Shown here piece after piece: positions 7,654-15,564 of a stretch of 50,346 bases of DNA; the first letter of the stretch is position 1, and every line of letters begins with the position of its first letter. The DNA is from Taishania sp036758285. GTDB taxonomy: Bacteria; Bacteroidota; Bacteroidia; Flavobacteriales_D; Crocinitomicaceae. The translations under genes were made by a program, and so were the position numbers. The stretch covers positions 1 to 50,346 of the forward strand of contig DAIOWV010000015.1 of assembly GCA_036758285.1 (NCBI GenBank), written 5' to 3'. The notes beneath the pieces are model-generated. The model saw only the letters and a program-made list of their open reading frames with translations. It made no database searches and was not told the origin of the DNA.

Positions 7654-9174
7654 CTACCAACCCAATTCCTCACACATGTCAATTGTTAAGTATTCAGAAC
7701 TGTCATCGTTGTAATAAATAGTGACTCCTAATCCATCTAAACAGCCCCAACCATTGTAACTAGTTTGGTAACCATTAGTGCTGTTGCTCACTGTAATATA
7801 TCGGTTTGAAAATGATGAATGATTGAAGTCGTACACCACTTTTATTATTTGATCTTTTAATTCTTCAGCACCTCGTAATCCAATTGAAAAGTTGTAATAA
7901 CCAGGATTGTTAGGAATAGGTATTGCGTTGACATTCGGAATGATTTCTACATAGTCGGATTCGTACCCTTCTTCCAAAACTGCACATCCATCAAATTCTA
8001 CTTTATAGCGACTACCATCTGTTAATACAACAATTGCTTTCATTTCTTCCAAGCAAGTTGGTCCTTCAAATGTTGTTAGAAAATATGGAGCTTCAGTAGA
8101 TCTAACGTATTTGTTGTAAAAATCTGGATGATCAAATACGTACACTACTTTTTCCACATAGGATTGAATTTCAGGATTAATTATCAATCCATATGCAACA
8201 TAAAAATGATTCTCCGCCAATTCTTCGTAATAGCCAAATGGATGAAATACTTCGTATTCTTCATCAACATTTTCGTCGTTTGTTGGCTCTATAATTGGAA
8301 TATCAATCGTGTCAATATTTACATATTCATCTGGTTTTGTTGTAGATAATTCATAATCTTTACTGATTACGTAAGCCTCGCTACCATTATCGCCCATCAT
8401 GAGTTTAAAACACTCGTATTCAACCCAAATATGTCCATTTTCTCCCCAGTCTTTTCCCCAAGAATTCATGATTTTGAAAGCACGTTTGTTGTCATCGTAA
8501 CCAACCATTAGCATTGCATGACCACTGTTTTGTTCCAGTTGTGTGCAATTGAATACACCGCTAGTTGGACCGTAATAATCAAAGTTTACGCCTAAAGATG
8601 AACCAATTATTACTGGTACATCGTTACTCAAATAAGATTTATACTCGTTTAAATTCAATCGGTTTTTTAATCGGTTGTAACCTTTGATTTTATTGGATGA
8701 AGCGAGATTCATCATCGATTGATTGGGTAAATTACAGTTGTTTAAATCGTAAGGCATCGATTGCCAAGAAGTAATTCCTTTCGTTTTCATCAATTCTAAC
8801 GCATCCCCGATATAAGTTCCACAATCAGGACCGCAATTGCATTCGCGGATTTGATGGTAAACAAAAGACGGACTCATTATTTTTGATAAGTCCTTTGGCT
8901 TACCCCATTGATTTTTTGCTGAAAAATAAAACGAACCCAAAGCATAACCTGTTGCCCAAGCGACACACGAACCAAATTCTCCTTGTTCACCTACTGGAGG
9001 AAAGAAATTCTCAGATATTACATGGCTTGCAGGTAAATTTTTGGTTCCTTCAGAATTCATAAATGGAATTCGAATGGAATCGTACTTTCCATCAGGCATT
9101 GGATTGTAACCGGTTGATCGTTGAGCAAAAAGCTGTCCGGTAATTAGCAGGAGGAAAAATGGTAAATACTTCAT
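7654..9174 (-). CDS. secreted C1 (papain-family) peptidase with two C-terminal YEATS-like modules
   Basis: A protein of 506 residues from the preferred ATG at 9174, which gives a clean signal peptide (MKYLPFFLLLITGQLFAQ); an ATG at 9228 would spoil it and overlap the upstream gene. The C1A catalytic residues are present: EQGEFGSCVAWATGY (nucleophile Cys70), NSGHAMLMVGYDD (His219) and IMNSWGKDWG (Asn237). After the protease domain (about 60-265) come two modules (about 325-395 and 430-506). Each has V-x-Y-x-F-D/N-H-x-x-F, a central G-x-x-C-L and a later hydrophobic strand, resembling prokaryotic YEATS domains. It is a close paralogue of the gene at 10231-11730. It probably acts outside the cytoplasm; whether it is self-processed is unknown. 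Confidence 0.88.
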   Translation of the reverse strand: MKYLPFFLLLITGQLFAQRSTGYNPMPDGKYDSIRIPFMNSEGTKNLPASHVISENFFPPVGEQGEFGSCVAWATGYALGSFYFSAKNQWGKPKDLSKIMSPSFVYHQIRECNCGPDCGTYIGDALELMKTKGITSWQSMPYDLNNCNLPNQSMMNLASSNKIKGYNRLKNRLNLNEYKSYLSNDVPVIIGSSLGVNFDYYGPTSGVFNCTQLEQNSGHAMLMVGYDDNKRAFKIMNSWGKDWGENGHIWVEYECFKLMMGDNGSEAYVISKDYELSTTKPDEYVNIDTIDIPIIEPTNDENVDEEYEVFHPFGYYEELAENHFYVAYGLIINPEIQSYVEKVVYVFDHPDFYNKYVRSTEAPYFLTTFEGPTCLEEMKAIVVLTDGSRYKVEFDGCAVLEEGYESDYVEIIPNVNAIPIPNNPGYYNFSIGLRGAEELKDQIIKVVYDFNHSSFSNRYITVSNSTNGYQTSYNGWGCLDGLGVTIYYNDDSSEYLTIDMCEELGW

Positions 9175-9181
9175 ATTTTGA

Positions 9182-10204
9182 TTAATACATTGGTTTTTGT
9201 ATAACAGGTCTTTGCTCATTATTCTCATTATAATTGTATTTCCAAGATGTTACCAAAAATGTGTTTTGATTTTGGTAACCATATACTTCAATATCTTCAC
9301 CAGACCGAGGTGTACCGTTTTTTGATTCGGAGAAACAAACATCTATAACTTTCCAATTCCCACCTTTTGTTCCATTATCTGCCCATACAAAATATTGAAA
9401 TTGACCAAAGTCACCACTGCATTTTGATGATTTGGCTCCTTTTGTAAATTGACCTAAACCAAGATAACTCGATTTTGCAATTGGTTTTGGAGCTGATTTC
9501 ATTTCAGATGACTTGTATTCATTTTGTGATTTTGGAGTATATATTTCTTCTTCGGTGTCAGAATCTGTTTTCTCTACAATAACCTCACCTTTCGTGTTGA
9601 TATAGAATATGTTTAGCTTTTTTTCTGCTTCATTGTAATAAATGTGTCCGTCTTCTTCCTGAGTTGTCCATGAACCGCAGTCAAAAGCAACAGCTGATAG
9701 CACTTGTCCTTCGTTACCTTCAAGGTAATTGATTTCACTGAATGGATCAGCACAATCATATTGCGGTTCAATGACTATTTTCCCTGTTTTTGCATCTGCA
9801 AAGCCAGTTTTTCCTCCTTTTATAATGCGAAACAAACCATAAGCTGGATAATCAGGTCCATTATCATAATTAAATACTTCGTATAGAACTTTTTCATTTC
9901 GGTCGATTCCTACCAAAGCACCTGTTTCTAGAGCTACAATTGCAAACGTACTAAACGTGTCCGTAAAACACATCGGGTATTTTCCTGACGGAATGACAAT
10001 TTCGCCTGCCGCATTTTTATAACCAATACCAGCTGAGTCTTCAAAAGACAGAAGATACGAGTCTTCCTTGGTTTCTTCTGTCTTTTTTTCTCCACAAGAG
10101 ACGAAGACCATTGTCAGTAACGCTAAAGTAATCATTGTAGTAGTAGTGCGTACTTGACAAAATAGAGTAGTAGTGGTTCTATTTATTTTAAATTGATTTT
10201 TCAT
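9182..10204 (-). CDS. WG-repeat lipoprotein
   Basis: From the ATG at 10204 this is 340 residues; an internal ATG at 10135 gives a tidier lipoprotein signal (MITLALLTMVFVSC, lipobox Cys). Residues after the signal contain WG-type beta repeats: GIGYKNAAGEIVIPSGKYP, ALVGIDRNEKVLYEVFNYD, and KTGFADAKTGKIVIEPQYDCADPFSE. The C-terminal third has no repeat pattern and is rich in Ser, Lys and Asn, ending in a compact Trp/Cys-containing segment (GNWKVIDVCFSE). It lies 26 bases after one C1 peptidase gene and 7 before the other, so it is an operon member. WG-repeat proteins are usually binding or scaffold proteins; the ligand is unknown. The N-terminal extension from 10204 contains an odd duplicated RTTTT run. 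Confidence 0.75.
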   Translation of the reverse strand: MKNQFKINRTTTTLFCQVRTTTTMITLALLTMVFVSCGEKKTEETKEDSYLLSFEDSAGIGYKNAAGEIVIPSGKYPMCFTDTFSTFAIVALETGALVGIDRNEKVLYEVFNYDNGPDYPAYGLFRIIKGGKTGFADAKTGKIVIEPQYDCADPFSEINYLEGNEGQVLSAVAFDCGSWTTQEEDGHIYYNEAEKKLNIFYINTKGEVIVEKTDSDTEEEIYTPKSQNEYKSSEMKSAPKPIAKSSYLGLGQFTKGAKSSKCSGDFGQFQYFVWADNGTKGGNWKVIDVCFSESKNGTPRSGEDIEVYGYQNQNTFLVTSWKYNYNENNEQRPVIQKPMY

Positions 10205-10230
10205 ATTAAATGTTTTTAGTAATCTTTTAT

Positions 10231-11730
10231 TTACCATCCAAGCTGTTTGCACATATCTATGCTAAATGTTTTAGATGTGTTGTTATCAAAATAGATGGTT
10301 ACCCCCAATCCTCTCAAACACCCCCAACCATTGTAACTTGTTTGGAAATTATTTACGCCGTTAGAAATGGTTTGATAACGATTTTTGAACGAAGAATGGT
10401 TGAAATCGTAAACGACTTTTACAATTTTACTTTTTACACTTTCAATTCCTCTCAATTGAATATTAAATGTGTAATATCCTTGCTGATTTTTATTAGGAAC
10501 AGCTGTTACAACAGGTTGAATATCTAACGTATTTATATTTGTTTCAACCTTTTTAATAACCTCACATCCATTGAAATTAACAGTTGTAGACCTTCCATCT
10601 TTGAGATAAACTATTGCACTCATATTTGATAAACAGTGAGGACCTTCAAATGAAGTTTGGAAAAATGGGGCTGATGTAACGGTTACATATTTGTTTGCAA
10701 ATGAAGAGTGATCAAAAATATAAGTTACTTTCTCCACTTGATTTTGAAAACTTTGATTTATTTTTAATCCATAATCGATGTAATAATGCCCCGTTTTTAC
10801 TAATTCCCAGTGACCATAAGGTTCAAAATTTGACGCTGAAATAGTCGAATTATCAGGTGTAACAACTGGCTTTTCATCATTACTTAATGAATAATCTTTA
10901 TTTACAACATAAGCCTCACCACCGTAACTTCCCATCATTAATTTGAAACAGTCGTAGTCAACCCAAATGTATCCATTTACGCCCCAATTACTTCCCCATG
11001 AATTCATGATTTTGAATGCACGTTTATTGTCATCAAAACCAACAATTAACATTGCATGTCCACTATTTGCCTCCAATTGTGTACAAGTAAAAGGATTAGC
11101 TGTTTTTTTCCAACCATAGGAACCAAAATTGGAACCTAGTTGCACGCCAATGATAATCGGCACATCGTTACTCAAATGTTCTTTGTATTCACGAAAATTC
11201 ATTTTATCAACTACACGTTGCCATCCACTTATACGATAATTAGATGCTACATTGTATAAACTTTGGTCTGGTCGGTAACATTCATTATCACTGTAAGGCA
11301 TATTCGTCCAAGGAACAATACCTTTTGTTCTCAACAGTTCCAATGCGCCTTGAACAGATGAACCGCAGTTACATTCTGTACATTTTCTTACATCGTGATA
11401 AACAAAAGCAGGACTCATTATTTGAGAACTATTTTCTGGTTTTCCAGTTTTGTTTTTTGCTGAAAAATAAAAAGAAGCAAAGGCATAGCCTGTTGCCCAA
11501 CCTACGCATGATCCCATTTGTCCTTGACTTCTAGGAACAGGAAAATACTCTTCGGGAATAGTGTATGAAATTGGAACTTTTTTCGATTTGAATGTACTTG
11601 AAAAAGTAATCTCCAATTTGTCATATTCACCTTCGGCCATTGGTTCATATCCTGTTGCAAATTGTGAATGAACACTTACTGAGCAAACAATAAGAATGAT
11701 TAAAAGTAATATTGATTTTAATTTATTCAT
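10231..11730 (-). CDS. secreted C1 (papain-family) peptidase with two C-terminal YEATS-like modules
   Basis: A protein of 499 residues from the ATG at 11730, giving a signal peptide (MNKLKSILLLIILIVCSVSVHSQ). The frame is open to an ATG at 11844, but that extension only translates an upstream direct repeat (MRKNYHRMRRNYR) and is probably not real. The catalytic set is QGQMGSCVGWATGY (Cys75), NSGHAMLIVGFDD (His225) and IMNSWGSNWG (Asn243). Two C-terminal modules follow (about 312-390 and 418-499), with VTYIFDHSSF and VVYDFNHSSF openings and GPHCL or GWGCL centres. It is first gene of the six-gene operon, downstream of a direct-repeat element (11805-11841). It is clearly homologous to the peptidase at 7654-9174 along its whole length. 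Confidence 0.88.
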   Translation of the reverse strand: MNKLKSILLLIILIVCSVSVHSQFATGYEPMAEGEYDKLEITFSSTFKSKKVPISYTIPEEYFPVPRSQGQMGSCVGWATGYAFASFYFSAKNKTGKPENSSQIMSPAFVYHDVRKCTECNCGSSVQGALELLRTKGIVPWTNMPYSDNECYRPDQSLYNVASNYRISGWQRVVDKMNFREYKEHLSNDVPIIIGVQLGSNFGSYGWKKTANPFTCTQLEANSGHAMLIVGFDDNKRAFKIMNSWGSNWGVNGYIWVDYDCFKLMMGSYGGEAYVVNKDYSLSNDEKPVVTPDNSTISASNFEPYGHWELVKTGHYYIDYGLKINQSFQNQVEKVTYIFDHSSFANKYVTVTSAPFFQTSFEGPHCLSNMSAIVYLKDGRSTTVNFNGCEVIKKVETNINTLDIQPVVTAVPNKNQQGYYTFNIQLRGIESVKSKIVKVVYDFNHSSFKNRYQTISNGVNNFQTSYNGWGCLRGLGVTIYFDNNTSKTFSIDMCKQLGW

Positions 11731-11774
11731 AACTAATTTGATGATCGTTTTAATTGATGAAATTATTCTTCTAA

Positions 11775-11782
11775 CAAAATTA
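11775..11782 (-). promoter_or_regulatory. candidate -7 box of the peptidase operon
   Basis: TAATTTTG on the minus strand matches TAnnTTTG and ends 44 bases before the start codon at 11730. The nearest TTTG upstream is only 13 bases away, too close for a normal -33 element. A weak -33 combined with an upstream direct repeat fits an activator-dependent promoter. Confidence 0.42.
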
Positions 11783-11804
11783 GATTGATGAACAACAAAG
11801 CTTC

Positions 11805-11841
11805 GGTAATTTCTACGCATTCTATGGTAATTTTTACGCAT
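11805..11841 (-). promoter_or_regulatory. 16-bp direct repeat with 21-bp period, likely activator site
   Basis: Two copies of GGTAATTT[CT]TACGCAT (plus-strand reading; 11805-11820 and 11826-11841) differ at one base and start 21 bp apart, two helical turns, so both face the same side of DNA. They end about 23 bp upstream of the candidate -7 box. AraC-type and LytTR-type regulators both use direct repeats of this spacing. A hybrid sensor kinase with an AraC-type output domain is the next gene upstream, so it is the obvious candidate regulator. Confidence 0.55.
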
Positions 11842-11919
11842 CAATAATCCTTTTATATTTTTTGTTGTTTGATAATGAGTGCTTTATTTTTTTTGTAATT
11901 GAGGATAGGTTTTATCTTA

Positions 11920-12185
11920 ATGAAGGATTTATCATTATTGACAAGCGTACCTTGTTAAGGTGATGATCCTATTAATCTTGTGGAACTACTCGCTGGAGTT
12001 GCTTTAATGGAAATGGAATGTTATAATATATTAATCCTAAGTTTGTAACTTTTAGACCGTGTTAATCATTTGGTTATTATGGTTTTATTTGGTTGGATGA
12101 TTCATTTATAGACATTGAACATCCAAGAGTTGATTCTAGAGGGGAATTGTTATTTAAATTCTTAAGAAGCGAAGAATGTATGTAA
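11920..12185 (+). pseudogene. possible decayed coding remnant
   Basis: Reading from ATG 11920, the frame has a stop at 11956 but continues with protein-like sequence (GDDPINLVELLAGVALMEME) to a stop at 12046. A different frame from 12066 then reads SFGYYGFIWLDDSFIDIEHP, and continues to RGELLFKFLRSEECM and a stop at 12183. The amino-acid composition looks coding rather than random in both pieces. I cannot assign a family. It may be a degraded gene with one stop and one frameshift, or chance. Confidence 0.25.
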
Positions 12186-12200
12186 ATCATTTGTTTTGTA

Positions 12201-12244
12201 AAACAATAGTTGTTAATTGACTCTTTCTAAGGATACTATTGTTT
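12201..12244 (-). terminator. inverted repeat after the sensor gene, weak terminator candidate
   Basis: AAACAATAGT and ACTATTGTTT form a ten-base-pair stem with a 24-base loop, 19 bases beyond the sensor-kinase stop codon. The minus-strand flank lacks a good U-tract, so a terminator role is doubtful. Confidence 0.28.
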
Positions 12245-12262
12245 AAAAATGACAGGATTTTT

Positions 12263-14725
12263 TTAAATCTTTTGATAATCAGAAGGAACAACGTTGTAGT
12301 GATTCTTAAATACCTTACTGAAATAAGAAGGATCGTTAAATCCAGATTCGTATGCAGCATCGGCAACACTTCCACCTTTACGCAAAATTTCCAAAGCGTT
12401 TTCCAAACGTTGAATTCGAATTAAATCCGCTGGTGTACACCCCAAAATTGCTTTTAATTTGCGTGTTAATTGACTTTGACTGAGATGAATTTCTTCAGCA
12501 AATACAACCGCAGAAAATTGATCGTTTGAAATGTTTTTTTGAATGATGGCATGTAAATTTTCTACAAACTTATTGTCTCTTTCAGAAAGTTTAGGTTTTT
12601 CAGCTTTAACGGTCATTTCTTCATTGCTAAACCTATTTCTGAGTGATTGTTGTAGTCGAATGAAATTTCGAACTTTAAACTTTATTTCATCAATCGAAAA
12701 TGGTTTCAAAATGTAATCATCTGCACCCAATTCCAATCCCGATAATTTATCCGATTGTTCTGCTTTTGCAGTCAATAAAATTACTGGTATGTGTGATGTT
12801 ATCGCATTTTCTTTGATTTTCTCACAAAACTCAAATCCATTCATTTCAGGCATCATTACATCACTAATGATTAAATTAGGTACATGTTGTTGTGCCATTT
12901 CAAATCCTATTTTTCCGTTCGGAGCTTCTAAACATTGATAGTCATTTCCAATGTTGTTGATGATAAATTTTCTCAATTCTGGTTGATCTTCAACAACAAG
13001 AATAATTGGTAATTCACTGTCTAGTTGTTCATAAACTTCTTGTACACTCGTTTCAATTGTGTCCAATTTTTCGATTGCAATTGAATGCTGTTTTGTAGCT
13101 GATTTTTCACATTTGAACCAAGCGGTGAAGGTGCAACCTCCTGAAAGATTGTTTTCTACGAGAACATCACCATTATGTAAAATAGTAAATTCTTTGACAA
13201 GTGTTAATCCAATACCCGAACCTTTTTGTGTATTGATGTAACTTTCCTCGATTTGGTAGAAGCGATCAAATATCTTTTCAAGATGTTGTTCAGAAATTCC
13301 AGTACCAGAATCGGAAACTTTAAGCGTTAATACATCATTTTCAAAATCGACATTTGTAGAAACTGTTCCTCCTTCTGGTGTAAATTTGATTGCATTCGAC
13401 AAAAGATTGTTGATGACTGTGTGAATCGCTTCAGATGAATAAATGAAATCATTGTTTTCAAGAATTGTTTTTGCTTGATCTGTTGTATTTATAGAAAAAA
13501 TGATTTTTTCTTGTTCAGCATATGAATTAAAAGCTGAAATATTTGCCAACACTTCGTTTAACAGATTACCAGACGTAAATTGAAGATCAAATTTCCCACT
13601 CTCCATTTTTGATAAATCAAGTAGTTGATTAATTAACATAAGCAACTGATCACCATTTCGATTGATTTCCTCTAATTTTTCATGGTATTTTGAGTCTACT
13701 TCTTTCCTTAGTACATCCGTATTTCCCCTAATGAGTGTTAGAGGCGTTCTAAATTCGTGTGAAATATTTGCTAAAAATCGGGATTTGAATTGTTCTTTTT
13801 CTTTGATAATATTTATTTCTCTCTGCTTAAGTTCAATATTTTGCTTTTCAACTACTATTTTTTTGTTTCTCAATCGGAATAAGAAAAGTACAATCAATGT
13901 CAGGACTGACAAAAAGATCAATCCAATAATTGCTAAGTTTCGTTGATTTTTTTTCTCAGTTACTTCTTTTAAATTTTCTTTGTCTTTTTTTGCTTGTTCG
14001 GCACGTAGTTCTTTTTCTTTTCTATCAGTTTCAATTTGAACAGAAAGCTGTTTTGCTTCAACACGTTGAAACTTATCACGTTCATCATAAGAAAGTAATA
14101 TGTATTCATATGCTTTTTTGTAATCGCCTGATTTTTCAGCAACTTCAGCCAAACTTTTGTAAACAGTAGTGAGGTTGGTACCCATTTCTTTGTCTACACG
14201 AAGTGAAATTTCTAAATTTTCCTTTGCTTTATCTAATTGATTCAATTTGAGATATGATTCACCAAGCGGGCAATAAATGGAGTTTTCTCTAAATTTTAAA
14301 TTATTTTGCTTCGCTAGATCCAACGCTATATTGAAAAATCGAATTGCTTCCTGATAATTACTTTTAAAAAAGCTCGTTTCAGCCAAGTAATAATAGGAGT
14401 CAGCAATAAAGTGTTTGTGGTTGAATTTCTGAGATTTTTCTAATGCTTTTTGATTATTTTCTAATGCTTTGTCATATTGTTTCGCATAAATATACATTCG
14501 GGTAAACAGCAGGTATCCTAAAATTTCATATTCGATTTGATCATTTTCTTTTGAATATTTTATTAATTTTTCAATGAATTCAGCCGATTTATCAAAATTG
14601 CCAATATCACTATAATTGTTAGCAATTGAGTGTTGCATCCACAATATTCCTTCGGTATTATTTGTTTCCTCATAGTATTTTAAGGCGTTATGGAGATGTT
14701 TTATTGCTTCCTGATATTGAAACAT
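12263..14725 (-). CDS. TPR / hybrid histidine kinase / AraC regulator, main part (frameshifted from 14701-15324)
   Basis: 820 residues. In order: TPR repeats (about 1-215), a coiled coil (220-260), one membrane segment (263-284), HisKA with phospho-acceptor His323 in SHEFRTPLT, HATPase_c with the N-box NNLLSNAIKF, SDSGTG and GSGIGLTLV, a receiver domain (573-690; phospho-Asp622 in SDVMMPEMNG, Thr652, Lys674), and an AraC-type HTH (740-820; SQSQLTRKLKAILG, YESGFNDPSYFSKVFK). It is a one-protein two-component system that senses through a TPR domain and binds DNA directly. The N-terminal signal peptide and first TPRs lie in another frame at 14701-15324; a single base missing from the T6 run at 14743-14748 would join them into one protein of about 1020 residues. 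Confidence 0.9.
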   Translation of the reverse strand: MFQYQEAIKHLHNALKYYEETNNTEGILWMQHSIANNYSDIGNFDKSAEFIEKLIKYSKENDQIEYEILGYLLFTRMYIYAKQYDKALENNQKALEKSQKFNHKHFIADSYYYLAETSFFKSNYQEAIRFFNIALDLAKQNNLKFRENSIYCPLGESYLKLNQLDKAKENLEISLRVDKEMGTNLTTVYKSLAEVAEKSGDYKKAYEYILLSYDERDKFQRVEAKQLSVQIETDRKEKELRAEQAKKDKENLKEVTEKKNQRNLAIIGLIFLSVLTLIVLFLFRLRNKKIVVEKQNIELKQREINIIKEKEQFKSRFLANISHEFRTPLTLIRGNTDVLRKEVDSKYHEKLEEINRNGDQLLMLINQLLDLSKMESGKFDLQFTSGNLLNEVLANISAFNSYAEQEKIIFSINTTDQAKTILENNDFIYSSEAIHTVINNLLSNAIKFTPEGGTVSTNVDFENDVLTLKVSDSGTGISEQHLEKIFDRFYQIEESYINTQKGSGIGLTLVKEFTILHNGDVLVENNLSGGCTFTAWFKCEKSATKQHSIAIEKLDTIETSVQEVYEQLDSELPIILVVEDQPELRKFIINNIGNDYQCLEAPNGKIGFEMAQQHVPNLIISDVMMPEMNGFEFCEKIKENAITSHIPVILLTAKAEQSDKLSGLELGADDYILKPFSIDEIKFKVRNFIRLQQSLRNRFSNEEMTVKAEKPKLSERDNKFVENLHAIIQKNISNDQFSAVVFAEEIHLSQSQLTRKLKAILGCTPADLIRIQRLENALEILRKGGSVADAAYESGFNDPSYFSKVFKNHYNVVPSDYQKI

Positions 14726-15324
14726 ATAATCATGTTTTTTACTTTTTTGAAAAGAGGTAGAGCTAGTAAATAATATTTTTGTGCGTCAGCGTGTTTGTTT
14801 AAGTTACTGTAATAATGCCCAAAATTGTAATATGCAAATGCTATTTTTTCTTCATTACCTGTATTAAGTCGAGATTTTAATGCTTTCCTGTAATAGTCAA
14901 ATGTATTTGTACTGTCATCTAATTCTCTGTATATATGTCCCAAGTTTTCATAGACATCTCCTTTTACTTCTAAATTATCTGGTGCTATTTTAAAAGCAAG
15001 GTCAAAGTTTTTTCTTGCTTCAGGAAAATTACCCATTTCCCTGTACGTTTCGCCAATTATTACATGTGAAAAGGCAATTTTTTCGTTGTTTTTAATTTTT
15101 TTGGAGAGGTAAAGCGCCTTTCCAGAAAGCGTCAAAGAGGTGTCTTTGTTGACATCTCTATATTCTTTATTAAGTTGAAAATAAAGTTCTATTTTTTCTT
15201 CATTAACTTTTGTTTTTTGTAAAAGGGATGTTAATGAATCTATTGTTCGATGTTTCTGAGTTTGGGTAAAAGATACAGATACAAAAGAAATAAGAAATAT
15301 AAGTAATAGTAATCTTGTTTTCAA
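14701..15324 (-). CDS. N-terminal TPR part of the hybrid sensor kinase (frameshifted)
   Basis: 207 residues with a signal peptide (MKTRLLLLIFLISFVSVSFTQ) and TPR helices (YLSKKIKNNEKIAFSHVIIG, REMGNFPEARKNFDLAF, NLGHIYRELDDSTNTFDYYRKAL, AYYNFGHYYSNLNKHADAQKYYLLAL). The last 12 residues (MIICFNIRKQ and neighbours) do not look like TPR sequence. The -1/+2 frame at the same place instead reads SKKHDYMFQYQEAIKHL, a natural TPR continuation into the 12263-14725 frame. This is therefore the 5' part of one gene, broken by a one-base deletion in a homopolymer, either a sequencing or assembly error or a real frameshift. The signal peptide places the TPR sensor in the periplasm. Confidence 0.85.
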   Translation of the reverse strand: MKTRLLLLIFLISFVSVSFTQTQKHRTIDSLTSLLQKTKVNEEKIELYFQLNKEYRDVNKDTSLTLSGKALYLSKKIKNNEKIAFSHVIIGETYREMGNFPEARKNFDLAFKIAPDNLEVKGDVYENLGHIYRELDDSTNTFDYYRKALKSRLNTGNEEKIAFAYYNFGHYYSNLNKHADAQKYYLLALPLFKKVKNMIICFNIRKQ

Positions 15325-15536
15325 CGCTTTAATTTTTATTGGATGATTGTTTCTTATATTTAGTTTTATGTCAGATTTTAAAGAAACTTTGAGGCAATTT
15401 TTGACGACGTTTTCACAATTTTTGTTGAAAAAGACAAAAAATGAAGTAAGAAGTTGTGTCGTAGCTTTTGTAAGTAAATTGATGTTTTAATGAAGTGTAG
15501 CTAATATTTTTATCAAAATATGCTGATTGTGATAAA

Positions 15537-15558
15537 ATCCCCCTCGAAAGAGGGGGAT
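15537..15558 (-). terminator. valS terminator
   Basis: A nine-base-pair stem (ATCCCCCTC/GAGGGGGAT) with a four-base loop, starting 7 bases beyond the valS stop codon and followed on the minus strand by TTTTATC. This is a compact, GC-rich intrinsic terminator. Confidence 0.85.
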
Positions 15559-15564
15559 AGTTAA

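Larger units (their letters stand above)
11842..12262. other. intergenic region between the sensor gene and the peptidase operon
   Basis: This 421-base stretch has no intact gene. It contains the interrupted plus-strand reading frame described at 11920-12185 and a ten-base-pair inverted repeat at 12201-12244. I saw no tRNA-like or other structured RNA signature in it. Confidence 0.5.

Noticed and set aside
11731..11844. Longer N-terminus for the first C1 peptidase
   Set aside because: The extension translates the direct repeat and pushes the signal peptide inside the protein; the ATG at 11730 gives a normal signal peptide.
12187..12375. Minus-strand short reading frame at the sensor gene 3' end
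   Set aside because: It overlaps the AraC domain of the sensor in another frame and has no family features.
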